From the NCBI GenBank assembly GCA_021495925.1, contig JAKEKT010000079.1:106891-170890 (forward strand): a stretch of 64,000 bases of DNA, given 5' to 3'. The notes under the pieces were generated by a model. The model made no database searches, had not been told where the DNA came from, and worked only from the letters and a program-made list of their open reading frames with translations. Origin of the DNA: Diplodia intermedia (lineage: Eukaryota > Ascomycota > Dothideomycetes > Botryosphaeriales > Botryosphaeriaceae). Made by a program: the position numbers and the translations under genes. This document shows, in pieces, positions 11,457-22,923 of this stretch (its first letter is position 1; every line of letters begins with the position of its first letter).

Positions 11457-12229
11457 GCAACGGTCACGGTTTTCTTGTTTCACACCATTACTGGAATGGC
11501 GCAGGAAGAAGGTTCAGCGCAAGGAGTGCGAGGCAAACTAGACGCTGGGAATCAACAGCATATCAAAATGCATGTCCGCTGTCATTGGAAAATTGGTGGT
11601 TGCATCGGGCAAGCCACCAAATGGTGATGACTGGACAAGGTCATTCTCCATTTTGCCTATTTCTGCAACTTCTACTGCGTGGCTTCTTCATCATGATGCG
11701 AATGGCAAGGTCTCTAGATACCAAGGTTAATAGGATGATGGGACGGAAATGAGTTTTAGCGACCCTTTGTTTGTTCATGATTTTGTGTTTTCATTTTTGC
11801 TCCCGTCGTCCTAAACGTACGGGAGACACGCAGTATGTGTAAGATATAGTTCCTTCTAATATGTACATGAAAGCGATTAACGTCATAGATGCATACAGAG
11901 CAACGTGGCTAAGATGACTATCATATTCTGATACATGCAATGAGGTGCTCTGTCCTGTGTGTGCTGCACGAGCAACTACACATGAAGGAAAAGTCGCCAG
12001 CGAACAGCCAGACTCCATAAGCCCAGCTTGAATGACGGGGTATTGTGTAATTGGGGAAAAGGATGGTCACTGTCATGATACACGTTCCCCGAAGCAATGT
12101 TATAGACTCGGCACATGCAAATGCGTCTAGGGGCTTGTACCTATTGGGACTTTACTGATGACACCCACTGTGAGAGAGCATCTAGCTCATCTCTGTACCG
12201 TGGCCTGTTTGTTCTAATGACTTATTGAA
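11457..12229. other. 3' region of the CSI2-like gene and intergenic DNA
   Basis: About 770 bases after the CSI2-like stop. T-rich stretches near 11760-11810 could hold the poly(A) signals. No conserved coding sequence was seen. Base composition drifts towards AT at the right end, where the TA-rich tract begins. Confidence 0.45.
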
Positions 12230-13340
12230 GGCCTACCGCCTATTCCCTATATCCTTCTAGCCTATAGGCTTGCTTTCGCTTTTTAATCGGGAGCCTTGCA
12301 CGCATCGTTCTTAGCTAGTGTTCGTACTTTAAACCCGCGTTTGCTGCTTTGTATCCCTTTCTTGTGCAAAATGGACCGACCACCGAGTTATATATATTTT
12401 GGAAAAGAACTTACCCTTTATCGAAACTTTGTATTATTAAGGATATGGTATGGTGTCTATGCGGGTCTTTATGGAGGTCGGTATGTAACTTTAAGCTAAG
12501 TTCTATTTTAATCGAGAGTGTATCTAGACTGATAGATTTGTTAAACTAATGCGAGTTTAGTGACACGGCTTATAACTCTCTGTCTTTGTTTTTCTTATAA
12601 TGCTTTGTGGAGCAGTGGCTTTATCACCCCTAATCGTGCGTTCTACTTACTAAATAAGGCTGTAAATAAAGTAGATGTACTATTGCTCTTAGTTGTGCAC
12701 TAATCGATTAAGCTAAGAATATTGATGGAACCGGGCCATGCGGGTTGTACCTCTTCTTTCGAGGAGTAATGTTGCAAAGTAAAAAGCATAGCGGATTGTA
12801 GTTACTTGCTAACTAAACATAGAAGATTAACCACGTGCGACACACGTAAGGCAAGACTAATACCTATCGCAAAAATTACTACTATTAATACTGGCTCGCT
12901 CCCTAAAAGTCTTCATAGCTATACAATATAGCTCGCTTAAGCTGCGCTAGCCCCGTCCCACCCTTACCTACCCCTTCGGGAGTCCTGGTGATTCGAACTC
13001 TGCGGTAACGCACCTCCCCCGCGTTCGATCCTCGCCGCGCGCGCTCCCTACTCGCTTATCCGGATTCCCTCTGCTTCCTTCCTAAGCCGTACGCTGACCC
13101 GCGTTCCGGGCGGCCTAGGGTTCGGTTTAATTCTCGCTGGTGGCCCCGCCCGCGCTCGCGTATAAGAGTGTTCCTTCTTACTAACCGCGCGACGGCGACG
13201 GTACTATCTAGAAGGCGCTATTATAGTTAAAGATACTCTATATTACGCCGAGATTAGTAGAAAGCGAGAGTGGAATCAAGCTACGTAACGTCTTGGGCGA
13301 CCGCTTCGCGGTCGCTACCTTAATATTGTGTAACCTACCG
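12230..13340. repeat. TA-rich degenerate tract, probably a RIP-mutated repeat relic
   Basis: The composition changes sharply from the flanking GC-rich DNA. From about 12290 to 12960 the sequence is crowded with TA dinucleotides (TTATA, CTAACTA, ATTAATA types) and seems poor in CA, the pattern left by repeat-induced point mutation of CA to TA. Every frame is closed by many stops. A more GC-rich island at about 12960-13190 keeps CG steps, then TA-rich sequence resumes with an isolated fragment that reads like eroded coding DNA. No terminal repeats, target-site duplication or transposase motif could be recognised, so the element class is unknown. The edges are approximate. A plain AT-rich non-repeat spacer is the alternative. 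Confidence 0.5.
13297..13315. repeat. Perfect 8-bp inverted repeat (hairpin) in the degenerate tract
   Basis: GCGACCGC, a 3-base spacer (TTC) and GCGGTCGC form a perfect GC-rich stem-loop at 13297-13315. It sits in otherwise TA-rich DNA. It may be a leftover structural piece of a mobile element or chance; no function can be assigned. Confidence 0.5.
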
Positions 13341-14437
13341 AAGGAACAGTTCACGGCGGCAAAAATGCCGACCCGTCATTTCATGGTCCCCTCAAGGTCT
13401 GTTCGGGGTGATCCAGAGCAAGACGCGGACCCAGTGTGAAGTGCTCTTTTATTTTAAGCCACATTCACTACCGGAGGTCCTTTCGAGCGACATGCCAAAG
13501 TCCCCTTTTCCTTGGGGGGTTGTCAACTTCGCCTCCGACTCAACTCCCAGTCACGATATCAACTTAAACGATATAGGCCTTCGCTTTCTCGAAGTGGCCT
13601 GGTTCATTTCTGGATAATTTGTCCTTCTTTCTGAGAAAGATTGTGTACCGTGAACGCCTTTCTTGCCTTGCTCTTCAACACACAGCAAAACGGCAGCCGT
13701 CAAGGCAATGGAAATATACGTCATACAAAAGTACAAAATGACAAAGGCAAGCGCACTTTGAGGAGACCGACGCCAAATTCTGTTTCCTGACCTTTTTTGT
13801 TTTCGAAGGGTTGAAAAGACCGCGCTGAAAATGTGAAGTCCTGAAGATAAAGGGGAATAAAAAGAGAAGCCGACTCTGCATCCGAAATAAATTCGGCGCC
13901 AAAAAAGGGATGGCGATATTTCATCTTGCCCATCCAGTTTGCTAACAAAACGGTGACCCTTGAAAACATGAACGCCACGAAAGGAGACAAACGGAGTCGT
14001 GAAAATCGTGAAGGTGCCTGGGTAGTTGGCCCCAAGATCCAGCGTATAGGACGCGTCCATAAGCCACAGTAGCCATGCCGAAGCAAACGAGCAGCTGCGA
14101 AGCAAAACGGGTCGTTACCCGGAAAACGGTGATGCTTGCTTTGACGTTCAAGACATGACCAACTGGGGTTACATACTGCAGTTACAGGTGAGCAGGTGCA
14201 GACTGGAATGTTCAAGTCGATGGGGCTATTGACTGGCTGGAGGATACGAAAAGTCGTTGGAGTAGTCGATCTGTTGCTTTCCGTTATCTTGGCCGAGAGT
14301 AAGAGCAGCGCGTGGAAGCATTTCGAACATCGATGCGGCGGTCCAGTCCAAGTGTGTAGATGTCGGGAGAAAGCACGCACGAGGCGTGCTTGTAGTGTCC
14401 GTCGTCATCCGTTATTTTCGTTGGACCGAGATTCGCT
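13341..14437. other. Intergenic, no confident gene
   Basis: About 1.1 kb between the TA-rich tract and the end of the next minus-strand gene. Two overlapping minus-strand open frames (13551-14105 and 13721-14380) exist. The first includes a hydrophobic stretch, LYFCMTYISIALTAAVLLC, that could be one membrane segment, but neither frame resembles a known family and neither has clear splice partners. Confidence 0.4.
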
Positions 14438-15375
14438 CTAATCCATGTAAAAGTCGCCCTTCAGGATGCGCTCCTGAAAGGCATCAGGAGCCTTGGCAAC
14501 CTTTGGTACCTCGCGAATTGGTTCGGCAGTGGCAATGCTCTTAGCCCGGTGATGCATGGGAGGAGAGACTCGGCCAGGACTAGCAGCTGAGATGGATGAG
14601 CGTTCGGCTCTGGTACGCATATTTTCGGCAAAATTGAAGCCATCTGGATGACCACATCGTCAGTAAAGTTCAAGTATTGTGAACAATAACAACAGCAGCA
14701 GCGTATCGTCCGTCTTTACACCGAGCCGCAGAGGCCGGAGCGAGAGATGGTAGGGAGGAATAACAGATGCCAAAGCCAGTGGGGAGGGACTGTACACGTA
14801 ACATGCGGCAAGGGCAGCGCAGAGGGAATAGAGGGCAGCGAGCAAGACAGACCTCGACCCTTGGTCGCAGTAATGTTTGAAGACGGGGTAGGAGACTTGA
14901 AAGAAGCATTGGGGCGAGCTCTACCATTGGCAGATGTGTTTCCGCTCCCATTTCCCTGCTTCACGTCGCGAAGCGCCCGGGCACCAAAACTCAGCCTGCG
15001 CGCAAACGGCGATGTAGCAGCAGTGTTGGGCGGACTGTTGGAGCTGGATGTGTCGTCGTCGTCGAACGGGCTCTCGTTGAAGGAGCCTGAGGTGGCAGAC
15101 GAGACGCTCTCGCCTCGGCTCCGCATGGTGTTGAAGGGGGAGGGTTGGCTGGGCGAGCCTGATAGGCCGAGTGTGGTCAACGACAGGCGGCGGCGGTTGG
15201 CCTGGGCAGCAGCACTGGTGATGGGGCCCTGATAGCTTGTGCTGCCGTTGGCGTTGTTCGGACTCTGGTTGGTGGGCTGGCGGCCGAACAGGTCGGCGAA
15301 GGCCTGGCCGGCGAAGGACGAACGACGGCGCTCGGTTGGGGGAGGCGAACGGGGCGGCGAGTTCGTGTCGGCCAT
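14438..15375 (-). CDS. Conserved filamentous-ascomycete protein with C-terminal FQERILKGDFYMD motif
   Basis: Function unknown; the type is recognised as widespread in filamentous ascomycetes. Two exons: 14853-15375 and 14438-14643, about 242 residues. It begins MADTNSPPRSPPPTERRRSS, followed by FAGQAFADLFGRQP, a RRRLSLTTLGLSG block, RRLSFGARALRDVKQG, and after the intron GFNFAENMRTRAERSS and a strongly conserved end, PDAFQERILKGDFYMD. The many RRxS patterns (RRRSS, RRRLS, RRLSF) look like sites for basophilic kinases such as PKA; this is inference. The whole protein is probably disordered apart from short motifs. The 209-nt intron has donor GTCTGT and acceptor ATCCAG; the G|AT junction makes Asp and matches the expected family sequence. 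Confidence 0.85.
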
Positions 15376-17195
15376 GGCGGAGTTGGCGGATGCAAGCCGA
15401 GGGATGTGGACTGGGCGCAGAAAAACGAGGCAGTGGTTTGGCGGGCCCGGCAACGGACGGGCGCTGGATATGTAGCGCGGGCGGGCGAGGGTACGTCAAG
15501 GGCGGTAGACAGCGCCGATTACGTCAGGGCAGCGAGGTGGCGGGAGACGACGATGCGGTCGCAGGACGACTCTGGACGGTGGCAGTGGGAAGCACTGGGG
15601 CAGCTTTTGGGCGCAGAGGAGCGTGTAGCTGGCAGGGAAGGCGGGCGGGAGCAGGCGGTCGAGGAATGCAGCGGGCGGACGAGGAGGTCGAGGTAAATAA
15701 TGGAGCAGGAAGGAGCAGCCTAGGGACCGCCGATCGCTGCCGCTAGCGGGCTAGCGCTCCCCGCGCTTCGCACGCCCCCGTTGGCGCGCCGGCCTGACAT
15801 TGGCTTATCGCTCCGCTGACGTGCACCCGACGCTCAAGCGGACCGACCAGGAACCACGCCCTTCCCCGCCCAAGCTGCACACGGCCAGGAGGCTTCATCC
15901 CTTCCGCGGCCAACGCCCACGTGAGCGCAGCCAACGGCCTTTGTCTGCTCGCCTCCAGCGGGCGCCCCAACACCGTCGCAGCCCTTATCACGTCATGCAG
16001 GGCCCGGCGCACGGCGCTGTGCACGCCCCGCGCACGCCGCCCCCGCCCGGCCATGCCTGCATGTCTCGCGGTGCCGTGGGTCGACGGCGCCCCTAACGAG
16101 TGATGCACGGCGTCGGCCATGCGTCGGCGGGCGCAGGCTGGCTGCTCGATGATGCTGGCAGCGGCACGGCAGCGAGTCAGCGCGCGAGCCACCAGATCTG
16201 CGCCCGCCCCATCTGGAACCGCCCAACCCCGCAGTTCTGTGCACAGGAGCAGTAAGCTTGTCGACATGCTCGGCGTCCCTTGCGCGCCGCCCAATGCTGC
16301 CAGCGTGCAAGCTACTGCGCGACCTGCGTCGGTAGCTTGCAAGGCCAGGAAAACTGGAGCCGGCTCACGAGAGATGGCATCACGAACCCATCACGCTATC
16401 GCCTTGCCCCTTTCGCTGCGTCTCAGGTCAAGAAGCAGACACGCGTAACATGCTTGGGTGGTTCGACTCTCGGCCCATTCTATCAGCATCCCACCCTCCG
16501 ATCAAGCCATCTAGAAGATCGCCGGCCCGGCCCGCCCATCTCGATACTTCTTCATGCTCGCGCCATCATGTCGCGCGTCAATCAGGAGACATATCCATCA
16601 GCCTTCTCGAACCCTGCCCCTGTGTTTCGGAGATAGTGTTGTGCAACGTTGAAACGATCGGTGGCACAAGAGCAAGACTGTCTGATTAGACATCGACCAT
16701 TGCCCCCGCCCACTTGAGATCCTCCCGCTCCCCATTGATGCAGCAGATCCTCGGTTATTGCATCCAGAGATGCTTTGCTGGTGAACCCTCAACGACGAGA
16801 GAAGTCCTGCTTCGGGGTTAGGGCTTGTAAGTCCAGCACCATGGAGCGATTGTAGGCCGAGCGAATGTCACAGACCGGATTCGAAATCTAGACCCAGTAC
16901 TGAAACATTCACAACATGGGGAAATCGGCCGAGTGGAGAAGACGAGAAGAAGTATAACGACCGCACAGAGGACGAGAGTAAATTTAACACCGTCTATGGT
17001 TAAGTGGATCGCGTAGCTAAGACAAACGACTCGTCCTATGATCTCGACAGCTAACACAAAAAAGCCAGAACAAAACGACAGATACAACAGGAAATCTAAT
17101 GCAGGAATATCAACGAATGTGGTGTTGGCAGTGAGCCATCGGGTCTAACCAAATGCCGCCGTGAAAATCGCTCACCTAATCCACGCTTGGATCGC
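15376..17195. other. Intergenic, GC-rich, no gene seen
   Basis: About 1.8 kb upstream of the conserved minus-strand gene and downstream of the SWIM-protein stop. The part at 15480-16350 is very GC-rich with long frames open by composition on both strands; those frames are Ala/Arg/Pro-rich and lack conserved motifs. The first few hundred bases left of about 15600 should be the promoter and leader of the gene ending at 15375. Confidence 0.45.
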
Positions 17196-18485
17196 TTACC
17201 TCCCAGGACTGCATCTCTCCACTAACCTACGGATTCTGGGGGGGAATGGCTCCTTCGCTGGATTGTCTTGAATGCTCCGCAACCCCAGTCCAATCCGTGT
17301 TAGAGTATCCCTATGGCTACTGAGTATGTCTAGGTGAATAGACTCGAGAGTATTCAAGACACACGCTAGGCCCCCTTCCCCCAAGGGATCGCAGACGAGT
17401 CGGACGTAAAGATTGCTGTCCGGGTCATCCTTGTTCTGTGCTGATTCTTGGGAATCGCTGTACTTGTTGTAGTCCCGGTCCACGATTTCGCGGATGATGT
17501 GAAGAAGCAAGCCAGCCAAATACCAGACATATCCGGGTTCCTGAACGATCTGTCTGTCGTAGAGGCTGGCGATCTGCCCGGCGTGCTCACAAAGTTTATT
17601 GGCCTGTTGGATAAAGTGTTGCGTAGGTTGGACCTGGTAGAGAGGTTCTATCGCATCGATATCTCGGAGCACCTTCTCGTAGCGGAACTTTAGCTGAACG
17701 AGTTGGGTAGCAATGCAAAAGTCCGGCGTGAGCATGGCTTCTAGCCTTGGCCTGAAGGTTCCATCGCGTAGGAGGGCGTCCATGAGTTCCTTGAATTGTT
17801 TCCATACGTTCTGGATGACCTTTTCATTGTCGCACCCAAAACGCGGCGCACAGCACCTGGAGAATGCACCCCAGACAGGGCCACTTGGTTGGAGGACCCA
17901 TTTCAAAAGCTCCAGCCTGTCTTCTAAAGACTTGTCGCCTTGCTTCGAGTCGCCAGCTCCCTGGTCACCGCCGTCAGGATCTTGAGATTGTCTGGGGCTG
18001 AGGGTCCATTTTCGAAGACTCCCAATACACTCAAGGCTGATCGTATCAATCACGACGGCAGCGGAAGGCATCCTTTGATTCCTGTAAGCCGGTCCTCTGG
18101 TAGCTGTCCCATCTGCCTGAAGGTAGATTAGGATGGGAAAGTACATGAAGCTTTCGGAAGCGGTAAGGTACACCTGATCCATGAGCCATATTGCGTGCTG
18201 TAATCATGAGTAAGCAGAGAGCTTGAAGAGGAAACGGATTTTCCATACCTTGCAAGGACGAGAGTCTTGCTGGCAAGTGCAGGAGGGCGCGTCATGTTCA
18301 AGGCTCACGAACAATTCATAGTTGTGCTCTCCCTCCAGGATCCGAAAGAGGTAGCCGCGGCTCAAGGTCTCGGTGCGAGCACATTCCGTCATATGCATAT
18401 CTCCAGATGTGGTCAATACATCTTGGGCGTTTTGGTGAATGGATGGATGCACCGAGTATGAGATGCCTGATCTTGCCCTTATCAT
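17196..18485 (-). CDS. SWIM-type zinc-finger protein
   Basis: SWIM fingers (CxC-xn-CxH) mediate protein or DNA binding; fungal proteins of this kind are largely uncharacterised. Exon 1 (18249-18485) encodes CTCQQDSRPCK and exon 2, from 18197, continues HAIWLMDQ, so splicing the 51-nt intron (GTATGG...TTACAG) completes C69-x-C71-x6-C78-x-H80. The finger's final ligand therefore depends on this intron. The rest is a predicted helical domain, with motifs such as LLKWVLQPSGPVWGAFSRC and PGYVWYLAGLLLHIIREIV, to the stop at 17196: 412 residues. A second intron, 18117-18173 (57 nt, GTGTAC...CTTCAG, no stops), is possible; removing it deletes a hydrophobic stretch right after the finger and gives about 393 residues. 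The start at 18485 is the first in-frame ATG. Confidence 0.8.
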
Positions 18486-19892
18486 TGTTGTGGCCGGGTT
18501 GAGGGATGCAAGAGCGTGGATAGTGAAGAGTATACGAAGTGTAGAGCAGTTGTAGAGGATTGAGTTCGGAGTGGAAGTGGTGGTGAAGACTGGTTTGGAT
18601 GCTCCGCCTGGACTTTTTAACTTGCTGGTGCCCGCTAACCTTGCCGCAACACAGCCGTGCAGAAGAGGAAGGTTGGTAGAGAAACAGTCCGCCTAAGCCT
18701 CTATCAAAGTGGCGCTTGACAGCACCGTGGAGAGTGTTGCCAGCCGCGGCGCTAATCGGATGGCAAGATTAGTGCCACAGGGCGGGGTCTCACGCATGGA
18801 GCACGTCTGGTGCTCACAGTGGGTGGCATGGCTCACATCCGCCGTGGCAAGCGGGGAGCGCAGTTGCGGCACGGAGGGCTGTTGCAAAGGACGTCGCGAA
18901 CGGCTATCGAAGATTACCAGGAATAACCCTGGCGTAAGGCGGCGTGCTCAGACTGTATCGCCGCATCGTGATGATCTGTAGCATGGAAGTGGTACCCATG
19001 AAGCTGCGCGGCCTACTGTGTCCGCGGACTGGGCGCTTGATCATAGCGCCCGTCCAAGGCGCCTGCCGACGACGGTGCTGAAAGCGTTGTGATGGCAGGC
19101 GCAAGAGGCACGGTAGACAGCCAGCAACGATCAGATCGGAGTGGGTGCTCTGGGGCGCCAGTTGGGTGTTGGCGCGAGCAGTGTCGTCAAGCCAAGCGCA
19201 TCTAGATGGCCCATAATGGCTGTGCATCGGCGGTGGGGCTGCGCTAGCTATTTTTGCCTACTTGCAACTCTTTCTTGACTTTGTAAACCAACACCTCTCT
19301 GCTTTGCTGGTGAGACTTACTCCGATGCGCATCCGCCCGCGCGCGGTCACATGGCGCTTAACTGCTCTCTGTCTGTGGGTGTCGGCGGAGATCATGTACA
19401 CAAGAATAGACCTGCTCCAGTTGCTTTCTGCCTTGTGCAGATCACGCTAGATACGCGCCGCATCCCAGCCACAGCCCGCCGCCACACGCTGCAAAAAAGC
19501 TCCGAAAGATCGACGCCTCCCCAAGGCAATGCTGCCTGGCTCCGACGAGCCGCACGGTCCGTGCCAGGGCACAAACGAAGCGGTGACGCCGCACCGCGAG
19601 CTTCAACGACAACGACTGATGGAGAGAAGTCTCTCCGTATTACGGCTGCTGAGGGAGTTCCACTGACCCATTCGCCCAGAGCGCGCCCCGCGCGGCGTGG
19701 AGGCTGCAATAACGAAACCGACGAAAATATGCTAACATGTGCCGCGATAAGCTGTTGTTGAGCGTGAAAAGATTCTCCAAGCTGGAAGTCCTCGCGCAAA
19801 ATGATCCGTCAGGTGCAACCCTAATCTGCAAGGACAAATCAGCCGACGGTCTACCGCATGTCGGCTGGAAGACTTACACTGGCCAGGGCTGC
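18486..19892. other. Intergenic, no gene seen
   Basis: About 1.4 kb between the SWIM-protein start and the stop of the bZIP-like gene. It holds the SWIM gene's promoter and the bZIP-like gene's 3' flank. Open frames here are compositional and carry no recognised motif. Confidence 0.45.
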
Positions 19893-20349
19893 TTACCGTG
19901 AGCTCCCACCCGTTCGAGACCCCGAGGCGTATACTGACGTCTCGCGCGAGCTATCGTGCGAGCTCTGCTCCTTGGATTTGCCTGATTCGACGATGTGGCT
20001 CATCGATAGCCCTCCCCAGGGAAGACCTGATAGTTGCCGACCGGGATGCGGCTCATAGCAGCCTGGACCCGGCAGACTATAGGCGCCACGGGCCAACTGT
20101 TGGTTCGTCACACTCCTCTCCTTTTCTTCGCGCTCGTCTTTCGCTTTTTGCCCTGCATCCCGTTTTCAGTGAATACACAGGGCATTTGTTTGGTGTGCCT
20201 GTCATACGGTATTTTCTTTGGGCTAACTTGTTTTGTATTTTGCGCCGCTCCATTGGATCTTGGACATGCGCCCAGTCGTCACTGGGTGGGTGCCATGGCT
20301 GTCCCGTCGAGGTGGGCCCTGCTTCGCCTGTCTCTCCTTCTTGGGACAT
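19893..20349 (-). CDS. Short bZIP-like protein with fungal basic region
   Basis: Putative nuclear DNA-binding regulator. Exon 1 (20208-20349) starts MSQEGETGEAGPTSTG and reaches DPMERRKIQNKLAQRKY. Exon 2 (19893-20152) completes the R and continues QKAKDEREEKERS. The junction C|GG keeps the N40-x7-R48 pattern of bZIP basic regions, in the fungal form with AQRKYR. The C-terminal part carries GLPWGGLSMSHIVESGK and ends SRETSVYASGSRTGGSSR, as I recall for short Dothideomycete bZIP-annotated proteins. The 55-nt intron has donor GTATGA and acceptor GATGCAG. Length is about 133 residues. No leucine heptads follow the basic region, so dimerisation through a classical zipper is doubtful. An extra upstream exon cannot be excluded. 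It stands alone in gene-poor DNA. Confidence 0.75.
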
Positions 20350-22923
20350 GCTGCGGGCACTGCCGTCCGTCTGCCGTGCGATAGTAAGCCGAGAGCCGCT
20401 CACGTTTGGGTTGGGAATTCCTGTTTTTGCACGCGGTGCAGAGAGCCTGTTCGGGTTGCTTCATTGAGAGGTGGCCTGCTACCGATGCGGCCAGGAAAGA
20501 GAAGCACGGCTTAAGCAACACCGTGGATATGGAATTACACGCGCCGCAGGCTCGAGGCATGCACGTGGCACCTCGTGGCGTAGTTGGGTGCAAGCAGTGG
20601 TCCTCAAAGGGAAGAGGTAGGATCCGACAGCATCGACGAAATGCATACGAGGGGTTGGAAAGAAAGAGGAGTTTGCTCTGGGATTGACTCGGACGGACTC
20701 AACGGGTTTGCAAAGGCTCTATGATCTATCGAAGGGAGGTGAACGTGGACATGAGCAGTATTCAATGTGAAGTCGCCAGGGTTGGGATGATAGCGTCATA
20801 CGAGCTGCGAGCCACATACGGCAGACCGAGCGAGGGCACATCGCGACAGCCGTACCTAGGCAGCACTGACGGCCCGGGGGTGGCGAACACCGGCATTGGT
20901 ACCATTCACCCAAAGGCGGAAGGAAAGACACGGCCGAGCGATCTGAGGCGGAGAAACTGCAGCACCAGTGTGCAGCCTCCCCAATAAGAGGCCGAATAGC
21001 AATGCCTGTATAGGGCTGGTGCGAGAGAAGAAACTAGGCAGCGGCCCCAAGATGTTTGAATGGCATGGGGAGACAGCGGGTATGCAAGACCCAGTGAAGC
21101 GCTGGGTCCGAAGGCATCCTTCCGCAAGTGGCAGTCTGCCAATTGGCAACGCTGTCAGACGCATCTGAGAGACGGATGACGAGATACGGTCTAGCAGCGC
21201 CCTTGTCAAGGCCAAGGATGATGGTCCAGATGGGCGGGAGGCGCGTCGTTGGCCTGCGGTCGACGCACGAGAAGCTCCCGCCTGCGTGGTGTGGGTCCTC
21301 GGGAATCCAAGGTACCTGCATTTCTCGACTGCCGTCTTGCTTGCATGCGCCGCAAGGCGCTTTTCGGTATGTCCGCAGCATGGAGCCGTCTCACAAGGTC
21401 AGCCTCGAGCCTGGGGGAGGTGGGGAGCTGCATGGGGCACCTTTCAACTCATCCGTCGACGCCCGGCAAGCGTTGCGGCGAGGACCGCTAGCACGTTGCC
21501 AGCGCGGTAGAGCTGAGCATCCACAGCTGCGGCCTAGAGCCAAGCGGCGCGGGGCGACGGTGAGCGGGTTGATGGCTCTGTCGTCCGTACAGACGCCTCA
21601 TGATGCCTCCAACCAGCTGGGCTGGATGATGAGCGCTGCGGTCAGCTCGGGCTCGCCTTCACCGATGCGGGACGTGGGGGCCAGGCAGCAAAGATCGACG
21701 CCGCGCTGCGTCGACACTTCGTCGGTGAGAAGCAGCTACGATGGCTACGCTGGCGGCGCCAAAGGCAAGCTGCGCCGCCGTCGACGGGACGGCGACGGTC
21801 GAGGAGCGGTGATGTAGGCAACGTTTGGCGCCTGGTAGCCAATGAGGCAGAAGCTCAGTAGGGCAAGTTCCAACGACTGCAGACCGCCTCGCGCCTCTCC
21901 AGCCTCAGGCAGCACTCCCCTCCTGCCACACCACCACTGCATTAAGCCTGCGGTTGGTATCAGTGAGGCATGGATTTGCTCCAACAATTCCCGAGCAGCT
22001 GATGAGTTTTCTCGGACCTGCCGGATTGCGGCCGGATAAAAGGCCGCGCTCTGAGCCATGTGCCGGGCTACAACACTTCTGCCGCTGCTGAACGCGTTGT
22101 TGACTCTACATATCCTGCTGAGTCGGATAGTCCGGACGTCAAGCGGTCAGCTTACAGTGCGCGCCGTGGATGCAGGCACAATTTCTTGCGGTTGTCTCTT
22201 TTGGCTACCTACGCACTGCCTGGCGTCTGCGTTGCTTGCAGATCTCCCTTTCTGCCCATACAGCAAATTTGCGGACCCGGCTTGCGCGTTGTAGTCGTCT
22301 CTGCGCTTGGTGCACCGATACCGCGAGACCCGGCATCGCCCCGTGCGTGTTTGCTCACTTGCAGGACAAGTACGCACGACAATGTTCGTCAATTAATATA
22401 GTCCTGCTGCTCCACGAGGAGTGAGCAGTAGGGTGGAGAAGACGCGGCCCTGCTAAAAGCCTGTTTTGCTCTTCCACTGATTGATGAAGTATGCTTCAGG
22501 GCCATTGTACGACGCGAGAGGCAGGCAAATCGTGGTGCTACAACCGTCGCCTCCAGCCGGCGGATCATGGCGAAGCGAGACCTGAGTCTGGTCGTGACAT
22601 GGGGCCAGATGGTGCTTCCGGCGACCCCGGAAGGGCGGGCAACGGGTCTGTATCAATAGAAGCGCAGCGCGACATTGGGATGCGCAAAGCACACAGACTG
22701 CCGTGCAGGCGGGCTACAGCCGTCTCATTTTCCAGACGTCAAACGGAGGTTGCGTGGAGGAGAGGAGGGCTGGGTCGCGCGAAGATTTTGTGTGTGCGTT
22801 AGTCGGCAGCTTACATCAGCGCGCGCTAAGCTGCGCTGGGGCTATCAAAATCTCTGCTGAGGCGCCCGTTTTCTCCTTTTTCTCCTCACACACATTCAAC
22901 CCGCCTTCGGGCGGGACGTACAC
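20350..22923. other. Gene-poor intergenic DNA
   Basis: About 2.6 kb with no recognisable gene. It includes the promoter side of the bZIP-like gene. A TATA-like run (GGATAAAAGG) occurs near 22033 on the plus strand but no convincing coding sequence follows. A minus-strand frame at 21745-22059 has an ATG and a hydrophobic stretch but no family resemblance. Confidence 0.4.

Noticed and set aside
13023..13031. GTTCGATCC resembling a tRNA B box
   Set aside because: The T-stem does not pair well, no A box lies at the right distance, and it is inside the degenerate tract.
15743..16342. 199-codon minus-strand frame in GC-rich DNA
   Set aside because: Ala/Arg/Gly-rich with long frames open on both strands at once, which is what GC-rich non-coding DNA produces.
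21745..22059. 104-codon minus-strand frame starting MAQSAAFYPAAIRQ
   Set aside because: The first part looks plausible but the rest ends in Arg/Pro low-complexity sequence and nothing matches a family.
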